From positions 62,001 through 126,000 of the forward strand of contig CAVQPS010000006.1 in the NCBI GenBank assembly GCA_963714795.1: DNA of 64,000 bases, given 5' to 3'. Every line of letters begins with the position of its first letter. Within the stretch, counting starts at the first letter, position 1. The notes under the pieces are model-generated. The model was given only the letters and a program-made list of their open reading frames with translations, was not told the DNA's origin and made no database searches. Shown one piece after another: positions 23,756-32,827 of this stretch. This DNA is from DATIXJ01 sp963714795 (GTDB lineage: Bacteria; Bacteroidota; Ignavibacteria; UBA10030; SZUA-254). The position numbers and the translations under genes are program-made.

Positions 23756-26700
23756 ATGACACGCGTGAAGACCAGCCAAACGAACAATCGATTTTCCTTT
23801 GCAAAAATTCCACAGCTTGTGGAGTTCCCCGATTTGCTTAACGTGCAGATCGAATCGTGGGATAGTTTTTTGCAGGCGAATGTTCCTCCCGAAAAAAGGG
23901 CAAACAGAGGTTTACAACAGATCTTTTTGATGAATTTTCCTATTACGGATGCCCGGGAAAATTATATTTTGGAATTTGTCGAATACTACGTTGAAAAACC
24001 GAAGTATTCCGTCATCGAATGCCAGGAGCGCGGTTTAACGTATGCCGTGCCGCTGAAAGCAAAGTTACGTCTTTCCACCAAGAGCGAAGACGGCAAAAGT
24101 TATACCGACACGATGGAACAGGAAGTCTATCTCGGTAATCTTCCGGTGATGACCCATCGGGGAACGTATATCATTAACGGTGCGGAACGCGTTGTCGTCA
24201 GCCAGTTGCACCGGTCACCCGGCGTGTTTTTCGATGAATCGCTGCACCCGAACGGCATGTCGATTTATTCTGCTCGGATTATCCCCTTCCGCGGATCATG
24301 GGTCGAATTTACGACTGATATCAGCAACGTCATGTATGTCTACATCGACCGGAAAAAGAAATTTCCGGTGACGACGTTATTGCGCGCTCTCGGATTTTCT
24401 TCCGACGATGAAATTCTGCAGCTCTTCAATCTCGTGGAAGAAGTGGACACGCATAAAGCGAACTTAAAAGATTATATCGGCAGAATTGTCTGCAGTGATA
24501 TTGTCGATAAAAAAACCGGTGAAATTTTTATCAATAAAGATTCCATCTTCAGCGAAGAATTGTTGAAGAAAGTCAAAAAATCGGAAATCAAAAAAATCCG
24601 CTTCCTGAAACATGAAGGAATCGGTGAGAGTTCCGTTATCGCCAACACCATTCAGAAGGATATTGCACGTTCGGACGAAGAAGCATTGAATGCGATTTAC
24701 CAGCAATTGCGGTCCGGCGAAGCTCCCGATTTGGAAACGGCAAAAAATTTATTGGAACGATTGTTCTTCAACGAGAAGCGATACGATCTCGGCAATGTCG
24801 GTCGTTACCGGATGAATGCAAAGCTCAATTTGACCATTCCGGTCACGACAACCACGCTGACGAAAGAAGATATCGTTGCCATCATTAATTATCTTATCGA
24901 TTTACAGCAGGGAAAAAAGACCGTCGATGATATTGATCATCTCGGTAACCGCCGCGTCCGCACAGTCGGCGAACAGATCGGTCAGCAATTCAACATCGGT
25001 CTTGTCCGCATGGCGCGGACAATCCGTGAGCGATTGAGTTTGCGTGATCAGGAAAAAGTTGCCCCGCAGGATCTTGTAAATGCCCGCACGATTACGAGCG
25101 TGATCAATGCATTTTTCGGAACGAACCAGCTTTCGCAATTTATGGATCAGACCAATCCGCTTGCCGAGATCACGCACAAGCGCAGAATGTCTGCCCTTGG
25201 ACCGGGTGGTTTAACCCGCGAACGTGCCGGGTTCGAAGTTCGTGACGTTCATTATACCCATTACGGCCGGCTGTGTCCGATTGAAACGCCGGAAGGACCG
25301 AACATCGGATTGATTTCTTCGCTCTGTATTCATGCTCATGTCAATGAGTTCGGTTTTATTGAGACTCCTTACCGGAAAGTGAAGAACGGCAGGGTTACGG
25401 ACGAAATCGAATTTATGACGGCGGAGAAAGAAGATATTTATACGATCGCACAGACGAATAATGCGATCGATGATAAAGGCAGATTTTTGACGGAACGCGT
25501 GAAAGCGCGTCTGCAAAGCGATTATCCGTTGGCGAAACCGGAAGAGGTACAATATATCGACGTCGCTCCGAGCCAGATCGTAAGCGCCGCCGCGGCATTA
25601 ATTCCATTTCTGGAACATGATGATGCGAACCGTGCATTAATGGGTTCCAATATGCAACGACAGGCAGTTCCGTTGCTGCGGCCCGAAGCCCCGATTGTCG
25701 GAACCGGTTTGGAAGAAAAAATTGCTCGTGATGCACGGACGATGATTGTCGCCGAACGCAACGGTGTTGTCGAATATGTCGATTCGAACTCAATCATCGT
25801 GAATTATGATATCGACGAAACGAGCACCGAGGCCTTGATCAGTTTTGAAGATAAAAAACGGGTCGAGTATCAGCTTGTGAAATTTTTCCGGACGAATCAG
25901 GATACGGCTATTAACCAGCGTGCGATTGTTAAGCCCGGAGAGCATTTCAAAAAAGGAGATATTCTCGCCGACGGTTGCGCGACCGATCACGGTGAATTAG
26001 CACTGGGACGAAACGTTCTTGTCGCCTTCATGCCGTGGCGCGGTTACAATTTCGAGGATGCCATTGTTATCAATGAACGCATGGTCGCCGAGGATGTGTT
26101 CTCGTCACTGCATATTGAAGAATTCGAACTTCAGGTCCGTGATACAAAACGCGGTGAAGAAGAACTGACACGGGAAATTCCCAACGTCAGCGAAGAAGCG
26201 GTGAAAGACCTCGATGAAAACGGTGTCGTACGTGTTGGCGCCGAAGTTGTTGAAGGTGACATCCTTATCGGAAAAATCACTCCGAAAGGCGAAACAGAAT
26301 CGACGCCGGAAGAAAAATTATTGAAAGCGATTTTCGGAGAAAAAGCCGGCGATGTCAAAGATGCATCTCTCAAAGCTCCTCCCGGTATGAAGGGCATCGT
26401 TATTGCAACGAAACTCTTCAGCAGGAAGAAAAAAGATGCCGAATCCAAAAAAGAAGATAAGCGATTGGTCGACCAGCTGGAAAAAGCCGAGAAGAAAGCG
26501 GTGAAAGATAATCTCGACAAGCTTGTCAAAAAACTCGTTGCGGTTCTTGACGGCGAAAAATCGGCCGGTATCAGAAACGTTGACGGCGATGTTGTGATTC
26601 GCGGCGGGACGATCTTTAAAGAAGAACTCTTTGTCAATCTTGCCGAACAACTGGATAAGTTGAATTATAAGAACGATTGGACCGACGATAAAAAGAAAAA

Positions 26701-27538
26701 TTCGCTCATTACCCGTATCTACGAAAATTTCCTTCAGAAGCAGAATGACATCGACGAGTACTATAAGCATGAAAAGACAAAAATCATGCTTGGTGATGAA
26801 TTGCCCTCCGGTATCGTTCAACTGGCAAAAGTATATGTTGCCAAGAAACGGAAACTTTCCGTCGGTGATAAGATGGCGGGACGCCACGGTAACAAAGGCG
26901 TTGTTGCGAAAATTGTTCCTTCGCAAGACATGCCGTTTATGGAAGACGGAACTCCGGTCGATGTTGTCTTAAATCCGCTCGGCGTACCGTCACGTATGAA
27001 CCTCGGCCAGTTGTTTGAAACAGCGCTCGGATGGGCCGGCGAAAAGCTCGGTATAACATATGCGACTCCCATTTTTGACGGTGCTTCATGGGAACAGGTT
27101 CAGGCCGAACTGGAAAAAGTCGGATTGAATAAGAATTCAAAAGCGACCCTGTATGATGGACGAACCGGTGAGCAGTTCGATCAGGAAGTGACGGTCGGTT
27201 TTATCTACATCATGAAATTGTCTCACCTTGTCGACGATAAAATCCACGCCCGGTCAATCGGTCCGTATTCTTTGATTACGCAGCAGCCACTCGGCGGAAA
27301 AGCGCAATTTGGCGGTCAGCGGTTCGGAGAAATGGAAGTGTGGGCGCTGGAGGCATACGGTGCCGCGAATATTCTGCAGGAAATTCTTACGGTGAAAAGC
27401 GATGACGTGTACGGACGCGCCAAACTGTATGAATCGATTGTGAAGGGCGATAATCTGCCGGAACCGAATGTCCCGGAATCGTTCAATGTGCTTGTTCGCG
27501 AATTAATGGGTTTAGGATTAGATTTAAAGATCGAATAA
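23756..27538 (+). CDS. rpoB: DNA-directed RNA polymerase subunit beta
   Basis: The complete beta subunit has 1260 residues. The rifampicin pocket reads S-Q-F-M-D-Q-T-N-P-L-A-E-I-T-H-K-R-R, then S-A-L-G-P-G-G-L. The positions commonly changed in resistant strains (Asp, His, Ser) keep the sensitive-type residues. The C-terminal part shows the conserved clamp and switch sequences G-R-H-G-N-K-G-V and M-K-L-S-H-L-V-D-D-K-I-H-A-R. A Lys/Glu-rich segment is inserted around residues 885-925. rpoC follows after 19 bases. Confidence 0.98.
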   Translation: MTRVKTSQTNNRFSFAKIPQLVEFPDLLNVQIESWDSFLQANVPPEKRANRGLQQIFLMNFPITDARENYILEFVEYYVEKPKYSVIECQERGLTYAVPLKAKLRLSTKSEDGKSYTDTMEQEVYLGNLPVMTHRGTYIINGAERVVVSQLHRSPGVFFDESLHPNGMSIYSARIIPFRGSWVEFTTDISNVMYVYIDRKKKFPVTTLLRALGFSSDDEILQLFNLVEEVDTHKANLKDYIGRIVCSDIVDKKTGEIFINKDSIFSEELLKKVKKSEIKKIRFLKHEGIGESSVIANTIQKDIARSDEEALNAIYQQLRSGEAPDLETAKNLLERLFFNEKRYDLGNVGRYRMNAKLNLTIPVTTTTLTKEDIVAIINYLIDLQQGKKTVDDIDHLGNRRVRTVGEQIGQQFNIGLVRMARTIRERLSLRDQEKVAPQDLVNARTITSVINAFFGTNQLSQFMDQTNPLAEITHKRRMSALGPGGLTRERAGFEVRDVHYTHYGRLCPIETPEGPNIGLISSLCIHAHVNEFGFIETPYRKVKNGRVTDEIEFMTAEKEDIYTIAQTNNAIDDKGRFLTERVKARLQSDYPLAKPEEVQYIDVAPSQIVSAAAALIPFLEHDDANRALMGSNMQRQAVPLLRPEAPIVGTGLEEKIARDARTMIVAERNGVVEYVDSNSIIVNYDIDETSTEALISFEDKKRVEYQLVKFFRTNQDTAINQRAIVKPGEHFKKGDILADGCATDHGELALGRNVLVAFMPWRGYNFEDAIVINERMVAEDVFSSLHIEEFELQVRDTKRGEEELTREIPNVSEEAVKDLDENGVVRVGAEVVEGDILIGKITPKGETESTPEEKLLKAIFGEKAGDVKDASLKAPPGMKGIVIATKLFSRKKKDAESKKEDKRLVDQLEKAEKKAVKDNLDKLVKKLVAVLDGEKSAGIRNVDGDVVIRGGTIFKEELFVNLAEQLDKLNYKNDWTDDKKKNSLITRIYENFLQKQNDIDEYYKHEKTKIMLGDELPSGIVQLAKVYVAKKRKLSVGDKMAGRHGNKGVVAKIVPSQDMPFMEDGTPVDVVLNPLGVPSRMNLGQLFETALGWAGEKLGITYATPIFDGASWEQVQAELEKVGLNKNSKATLYDGRTGEQFDQEVTVGFIYIMKLSHLVDDKIHARSIGPYSLITQQPLGGKAQFGGQRFGEMEVWALEAYGAANILQEILTVKSDDVYGRAKLYESIVKGDNLPEPNVPESFNVLVRELMGLGLDLKIE

Positions 27539-27557
27539 AACGATTGGAGAAATAAGA

Positions 27558-30500
27558 ATGGCTTTTACATCACACGAAAATCTGATCAAGAAAAACTTTT
27601 CGAAAATCACGATCACGCTTGCATCGTCGGATTTGATTCTGTCCCGATCGCACGGTGAAGTGACGAAACCGGAAACGATCAATTACCGGTCATTCCGTCC
27701 GGAAAAAGACGGATTGTTCTGTGAGAAAATTTTCGGGCCGGTGCGCGATTGGGAATGCCATTGCGGAAAATATAAACGGATCCGGTATAAAGGCATCATC
27801 TGCGATCGTTGCGGCGTGGAAGTGACACAAAAAAGCGTTCGGCGCGAACGGATGGGACATATTTCTCTCGCCGTTCCCATCGTACACATCTGGTATTTCC
27901 GTTCGGCACCGTCGAAGATCGGCAACATTCTCGGATTGAGCGGAAAAGATCTCGAGCGCATCGTGTATTATGAATCGTACGTTGTCGTTCAACCCGGAAC
28001 GACCGGACTGAAAAAAATGGATCTCCTTTCCGAAGAACAATATTACGATGTTCTTGGATCATTGCCGGAAAAGAATCATGATCTTGAGGATAACGATGAA
28101 AAGAAATTCATTGCCAAAATCGGCGGTGAGGCAATCAAAGATCTGCTGAAACGTGTCGACGTCGAAATCCTTGCCGCTGAGTTGCGTATCGGTGCGAAAG
28201 AAGAAACATCCGTTCAAAAGAAACAGGAATTTCTCAAACGACTGCGTGTCGTTGAAGCATTCCGTGAACGCGAAAACAGCGTTCCGAATAATCCTGCGTG
28301 GATGGTCCTTGATGTGATTCCGGTTATTCCGCCGGAACTTCGTCCGCTTGTTCCACTTGAGGGCGGCCGATTTGCCACATCCGATTTGAACGATCTTTAT
28401 CGCCGCGTGATCATCAGAAATAACCGTCTCAAACGGTTGATTGAAATCAAAGCTCCGGAAGTTATCCTGCGCAACGAAAAACGAATGCTGCAGGAAGCGG
28501 TCGATTCTCTTTTCGATAATTCGCGTCGCGTCAACGCGGTTCGCTCCGATAATAATAGAGCGCTGAAATCTCTTTCCGATATGCTCAAAGGAAAGCAGGG
28601 ACGGTTCCGGCAGAATTTGCTCGGCAAGCGGGTCGATTATTCCGGCCGCTCCGTCATCGTTGTCGGTCCGGAACTCAAATTGCACGAATGCGGACTTCCG
28701 AAAGACATGGCGGTGGAGCTCTTCAAACCGTTTATCATCCGCAAGCTCATCGAGCGAGGGATGGTCAAAACGGTAAAGAGTGCCAAGAAAATGGTCGATA
28801 AAAAAGGCCAGGAAGTCTGGGAAATTCTCGAAAATATTATCGATGGACATCCCGTGCTCCTGAATCGTGCTCCCACGCTTCATCGGCTCGGTATTCAGGC
28901 ATTTCAGCCGGTTTTAGTAGAAGGTAAAGCTATCAGAATTCATCCGATGGTTTGTACGGCATTCAATGCCGATTTTGACGGCGATCAGATGGCGGTACAC
29001 GTTCCGCTGTCATTCGATGCGCAACTGGAAGCGCGTATCCTGATGCTCTCCAGTCATAATATTCTTTCTCCATCGAACGGCGCACCGATCGTCCATCCAA
29101 CACAAGATCAGGTACTCGGGTGTTATTATCTGACCAAATCGAGGACCGGCGATCTTGGCGAAGGGAAAATATTTACTTCGGTTGATGAAGCAATTATTGC
29201 CTATAATTCCGGTGCAATCGGTTTACATGCGCGCATTAAAGTCCGTATCGACGGTAAGAGGGTCGAGACGACAACTGGTCGTGTGATCTTCAATCAAATC
29301 GTTCCGAAAGAATTGGGATTCATCAATGAACTTTTAAATAAAAAACGGTTGGTGCAGATCGTGCAAACCGCTTTCCGTTCATGCGGCAATCTTCGCACCG
29401 CGGAATTCCTTGACAGCTTAAAAGAACTCGGGTTTACATACGCGACTCGTGGCGGACTTTCCGTCAGCGTCGGCGATGTCATCATCCCGCAGGAAAAAGA
29501 AGAAGTTATCGGGAAATCGATGAAGGATGTCGACAACGTCCAAAATCAGTATTACCGTGGTTTCATTACCAACGGTGAGCGGTATAATAAAGTCATCGAT
29601 ATTTGGACGCGGACAACTAATAAAGTTGCCGAACGATTATTCGATGCTCTCCAGCATGACCGTGACGGATTCAACTCATTGTACATGATGGTTGATTCCG
29701 GTGCCCGTGGTTCGAAAGAACAGGTGCGTCAGCTTGCCGGCATGCGCGGATTGATGGCGAAACCGCAGAAGAGTATGTCGGGTGCGACCGGTGAGTTGAT
29801 TGAAAACCCGATCATCGCGAATTTCCGTGAAGGTCTTTCGATTCTCGAATATTTTATTTCCACACACGGTGCTCGTAAAGGTCTTGCCGATACGGCTTTG
29901 AAAACTGCCGATGCCGGATACCTGACACGCAGGCTCGTCGACGTGGCGCAGGATGCCATTATTTCCGTAAACGATTGCGGAACCATTCGCGGCGTGCTCA
30001 CCGGTGCTCTGAAAGAAGGTGAAGACGTTAAGGAACCACTTTCGGAACGTATCCTTGGACGCGTAGCGGTTCATGACGTCATCGACCCGTTAACACGGAA
30101 AGTGATCGTGAAGTCCGGTGAAGAAATCGATGAAATCAAAGCCACGGCCATTGCCGATACATCGATTGAGATGGTTGAAATTCGGTCGGTATTGACGTGC
30201 GAGGCAAAACGCGGTGTCTGTACGAGATGTTACGGCCGTAATTTGACGACTTCAAAACTTGTCGAGCCCGGCGAACCTGTCGGAATTATTGCAGCTCAAT
30301 CAATCGGAGAACCCGGTACTCAATTGACATTGAGAACATTCCACACCGGCGGAACGGCAAGTCTTATCGCCGCGCAGTCTCAGATTGTTTCCAAATTCGA
30401 CGGTAAAGTAAAATATGACGGTATAAAATATTTGAAGCAGTCCGCTGCCGATGGTAAATTAATTGTTCTCGGCCGGAGCGGAATTGCGAATATTGTCGAT

Positions 30501-31841
30501 AAAGATAACCGTATTTTAACGAAGTACGACGTTCCCTACGGCGCAACATTGTTGGTGGCTGACGGTGCTGCGGTCAAGCGCGGCGAAATTATTTATGAAT
30601 GGGATCCGTACAACGCAATTATCATTTCGGAACATCCCGGCGTTGTAAAGTATCAGGATCTCAAGGAGAACATCACCTTCCGTGAAGAGCCTGATGAACA
30701 AACCGGGCATATTCAAAAGGTCGTTATCGATTCCCGTGACCGTACATTAAGCCCGTCTCTTCTCGTCATGAATGATGAAGGGCAAAAAGTCGGCAATTAT
30801 ATTATTCCCACACGTGCTCACATTGCTGTCGATGACGGAGAAAAAGTAGCAGCGGGAACAGTCCTCGTCAAAATTCCGCGTGACAGCGGAAAGACACGTG
30901 ATATCACCGGCGGTCTGCCGCGCGTGACGGAATTATTCGAAGCACGCAGTCCGGCCGATCCGGCAATTGTTTCCGAAATTGACGGTACCGTAAAATTCGG
31001 ACCTCAAAAACGCGGTTCACGCGAAATTTTTGTGAAGAGCCATGACGGTCTGGACGAACGGCATTATCTCATCCCGATGGGAAAACATGTGCTCGTTCAG
31101 GAAAATGATGTCATCCGGTCCGGCGAACGCCTTTCGGATGGCGCTATCGATCCGCATGACATTCTCCGCATCAAAGGCGTTGGTGCTGTGGAAGAATATC
31201 TTGTGAACGAGATTCAGGAAGTCTACCGGATGCAGGGTGTGAAGATTAATGATAAACACATCGAAGTGATCGTTCGTCAGATGATGCAAAAAGTTCGTGT
31301 CGTCGATCCGGGCGGAACAAAATTCCTTGAGGATGATTTTGTCGATATTCTTTCGATCAATCTGGAAAATGCATTGCTGAAAGACCAGGTTGTCGTGACC
31401 GGCAAAGGAGATTCGAAAATGAAGAACGGTCAGATTCTCTCGAAGAAGAAAGTTCGTGAGGCGAATACCGAACTCCGGAAGAAAACTAAAAAAATTGTCG
31501 AGTTCCGGGATGCGGAGCCGGCAACATCGGAACCGATTCTGCTTGGCATCACGCAAGCCGCTTTGTCGACCGAGAGCTTTATTTCGGCCGCATCGTTCCA
31601 GGAAACGACAAAGGTTCTCACCGATGCCGCTATCGAAGGGAAGGTCGATTACTTACTCGGTTTGAAAGAGAATGTCATTATGGGCCATTTGATTCCTGCC
31701 GGTACCGGCTTGAAGAAGTTCAAGAATATTATCGTCTCGCCGGCCGAAGAATCTGTTCAAACCGATGCGTTGTCGAATTTGCTTGTCGAAGAAGAAGAAA
31801 AGAAAAAATCGCGCAAGAAAGAAAAGGTCGTTTCATCCTAA
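27558..31841 (+). CDS. rpoC: DNA-directed RNA polymerase subunit beta'
   Basis: The complete 1427-residue beta' subunit is present. The N-terminal zinc ribbon has C-H-C-G-K-Y and C-D-R-C-G. The catalytic loop N-A-D-F-D-G-D-Q-M binds the active-site magnesium. The trigger-loop region follows, and a second Cys cluster (C-E-A-K-R-G-V-C-T-R-C-Y-G) binds another zinc. The last about 35 residues are an acidic then Lys-rich tail. The subunit is not split or fused to beta. Confidence 0.98.
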   Translation: MAFTSHENLIKKNFSKITITLASSDLILSRSHGEVTKPETINYRSFRPEKDGLFCEKIFGPVRDWECHCGKYKRIRYKGIICDRCGVEVTQKSVRRERMGHISLAVPIVHIWYFRSAPSKIGNILGLSGKDLERIVYYESYVVVQPGTTGLKKMDLLSEEQYYDVLGSLPEKNHDLEDNDEKKFIAKIGGEAIKDLLKRVDVEILAAELRIGAKEETSVQKKQEFLKRLRVVEAFRERENSVPNNPAWMVLDVIPVIPPELRPLVPLEGGRFATSDLNDLYRRVIIRNNRLKRLIEIKAPEVILRNEKRMLQEAVDSLFDNSRRVNAVRSDNNRALKSLSDMLKGKQGRFRQNLLGKRVDYSGRSVIVVGPELKLHECGLPKDMAVELFKPFIIRKLIERGMVKTVKSAKKMVDKKGQEVWEILENIIDGHPVLLNRAPTLHRLGIQAFQPVLVEGKAIRIHPMVCTAFNADFDGDQMAVHVPLSFDAQLEARILMLSSHNILSPSNGAPIVHPTQDQVLGCYYLTKSRTGDLGEGKIFTSVDEAIIAYNSGAIGLHARIKVRIDGKRVETTTGRVIFNQIVPKELGFINELLNKKRLVQIVQTAFRSCGNLRTAEFLDSLKELGFTYATRGGLSVSVGDVIIPQEKEEVIGKSMKDVDNVQNQYYRGFITNGERYNKVIDIWTRTTNKVAERLFDALQHDRDGFNSLYMMVDSGARGSKEQVRQLAGMRGLMAKPQKSMSGATGELIENPIIANFREGLSILEYFISTHGARKGLADTALKTADAGYLTRRLVDVAQDAIISVNDCGTIRGVLTGALKEGEDVKEPLSERILGRVAVHDVIDPLTRKVIVKSGEEIDEIKATAIADTSIEMVEIRSVLTCEAKRGVCTRCYGRNLTTSKLVEPGEPVGIIAAQSIGEPGTQLTLRTFHTGGTASLIAAQSQIVSKFDGKVKYDGIKYLKQSAADGKLIVLGRSGIANIVDKDNRILTKYDVPYGATLLVADGAAVKRGEIIYEWDPYNAIIISEHPGVVKYQDLKENITFREEPDEQTGHIQKVVIDSRDRTLSPSLLVMNDEGQKVGNYIIPTRAHIAVDDGEKVAAGTVLVKIPRDSGKTRDITGGLPRVTELFEARSPADPAIVSEIDGTVKFGPQKRGSREIFVKSHDGLDERHYLIPMGKHVLVQENDVIRSGERLSDGAIDPHDILRIKGVGAVEEYLVNEIQEVYRMQGVKINDKHIEVIVRQMMQKVRVVDPGGTKFLEDDFVDILSINLENALLKDQVVVTGKGDSKMKNGQILSKKKVREANTELRKKTKKIVEFRDAEPATSEPILLGITQAALSTESFISAASFQETTKVLTDAAIEGKVDYLLGLKENVIMGHLIPAGTGLKKFKNIIVSPAEESVQTDALSNLLVEEEEKKKSRKKEKVVSS

Positions 31842-31875
31842 AAAGCCCTTATATGAAAAAAGGGAAAGAAATTTG

Positions 31876-31904
31876 TTGACAAATATCATAAAAATTCATA
31901 TATT
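31876..31904 (+). promoter_or_regulatory. promoter of the str operon
   Basis: TTGACA at 31876-31881 and TATATT at 31899-31904 are separated by exactly 17 bases, a near-consensus sigma-70 promoter. It lies 34 bases upstream of the rpsL start codon and 35 bases after rpoC. It marks a separate transcription start for rpsL-rpsG-fusA-tuf. Confidence 0.75.
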
Positions 31905-31937
31905 TACAAGCTTTGACTAAAACAGGAGTACCCCGTT

Positions 31938-32309
31938 TTGCCTACAATCAATCAATTAGTTCGATTAAGTAGAGAACAAGTCACTTGGAAGAGCAAAGCA
32001 CCCGCTCTCCAGCGTTCGCCTCAGAAGCGAGGCGTTTGTACAAGGGTGTATACGACGACACCGAAGAAGCCTAATTCGGCTTTGAGAAAAGTGGCACGTG
32101 TCCGGCTGACAAACAGCATTGAGGTGACGGCGTATATTCCCGGTGAAGGACATAATTTGCAGGAGCACTCCATTGTGCTCATTCGCGGCGGAAGAGTGAA
32201 AGATCTTCCCGGAGTCCGGTACCATATTGTTCGCGGAACCTTGGATACTGCCGGTGTCGCGGAACGAAAACAGGGTCGATCCAAATACGGAGCCAAACGG
32301 CCAAAATAA
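31938..32309 (+). CDS. rpsL: 30S ribosomal protein S12
   Basis: The 123-residue S12 begins at a TTG codon preceded by AGGAG. The decoding-centre loops are intact: T-P-K-K-P-N-S-A-L-R-K with the Lys at the position usually called 43, and V-K-D-L-P-G-V-R-Y with the Lys at position 88. These are the residues altered in streptomycin-resistant mutants, so this is the sensitive-type sequence. First gene of the str operon. Confidence 0.97.
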   Translation: MPTINQLVRLSREQVTWKSKAPALQRSPQKRGVCTRVYTTTPKKPNSALRKVARVRLTNSIEVTAYIPGEGHNLQEHSIVLIRGGRVKDLPGVRYHIVRGTLDTAGVAERKQGRSKYGAKRPK

Positions 32310-32319
32310 ATTTTAACGT

Positions 32320-32787
32320 ATGAGAAAAAAAACAGCTTCAAAACGAATACTGATACCCGATCCGAAATTCAACGATCTCCTGGTCGCGAAATTTATCAAC
32401 AGCGTCCTGAAGGAAGGGAAGAAACATCTTGCTCGCCGCATTGTGTATGATGCCATCGAGCTTGCCGAACAGCGGGGTAAGATGCCGGGCATCGATATTT
32501 TCAAGAAAGCGGTCAGTAATGTCAGACCGGTTCTCGAAATCAAAGCACGCCGCGTCGGCGGAGCGACATACCAAATCCCGACGGAAGTACGTCAGGATCG
32601 AAGTGTGGCTCTCGCAATTCGATGGCTGATCACGTATGCCGGGGACCGCAATGATAAATCGATGTCGCTGAAGCTTGCTTCGGAGTTTATTGCCGCTTCT
32701 AATAATGAAGGAAGCGCTGTGAAGAAAAAAGAAGACACGCATAAAATGGCTGAGGCGAATAAAGCATTCGCTCATTTTAAATGGTAA
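32320..32787 (+). CDS. rpsG: 30S ribosomal protein S7
   Basis: The 155-residue S7 nucleates the 30S head. G-G-A-T-Y-Q-I-P-T-E-V-R and R-W-L-I are the family signatures, and the C-terminal extension ends in A-F-A-H-F-K-W. It lies 10 bases after rpsL; fusA begins 40 bases later. Confidence 0.97.
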   Translation: MRKKTASKRILIPDPKFNDLLVAKFINSVLKEGKKHLARRIVYDAIELAEQRGKMPGIDIFKKAVSNVRPVLEIKARRVGGATYQIPTEVRQDRSVALAIRWLITYAGDRNDKSMSLKLASEFIAASNNEGSAVKKKEDTHKMAEANKAFAHFKW

Positions 32788-32827
32788 ATGCATTCACTGA
32801 TCATTTTGAAAAACAATAACGATACGT

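Noticed and set aside
28059..28883. A 274-codon minus-strand open frame inside rpoC
   Set aside because: It is antisense to a conserved gene, Phe/Ile/Arg-rich in the way typical of antisense frames, and has no ribosome-binding site.
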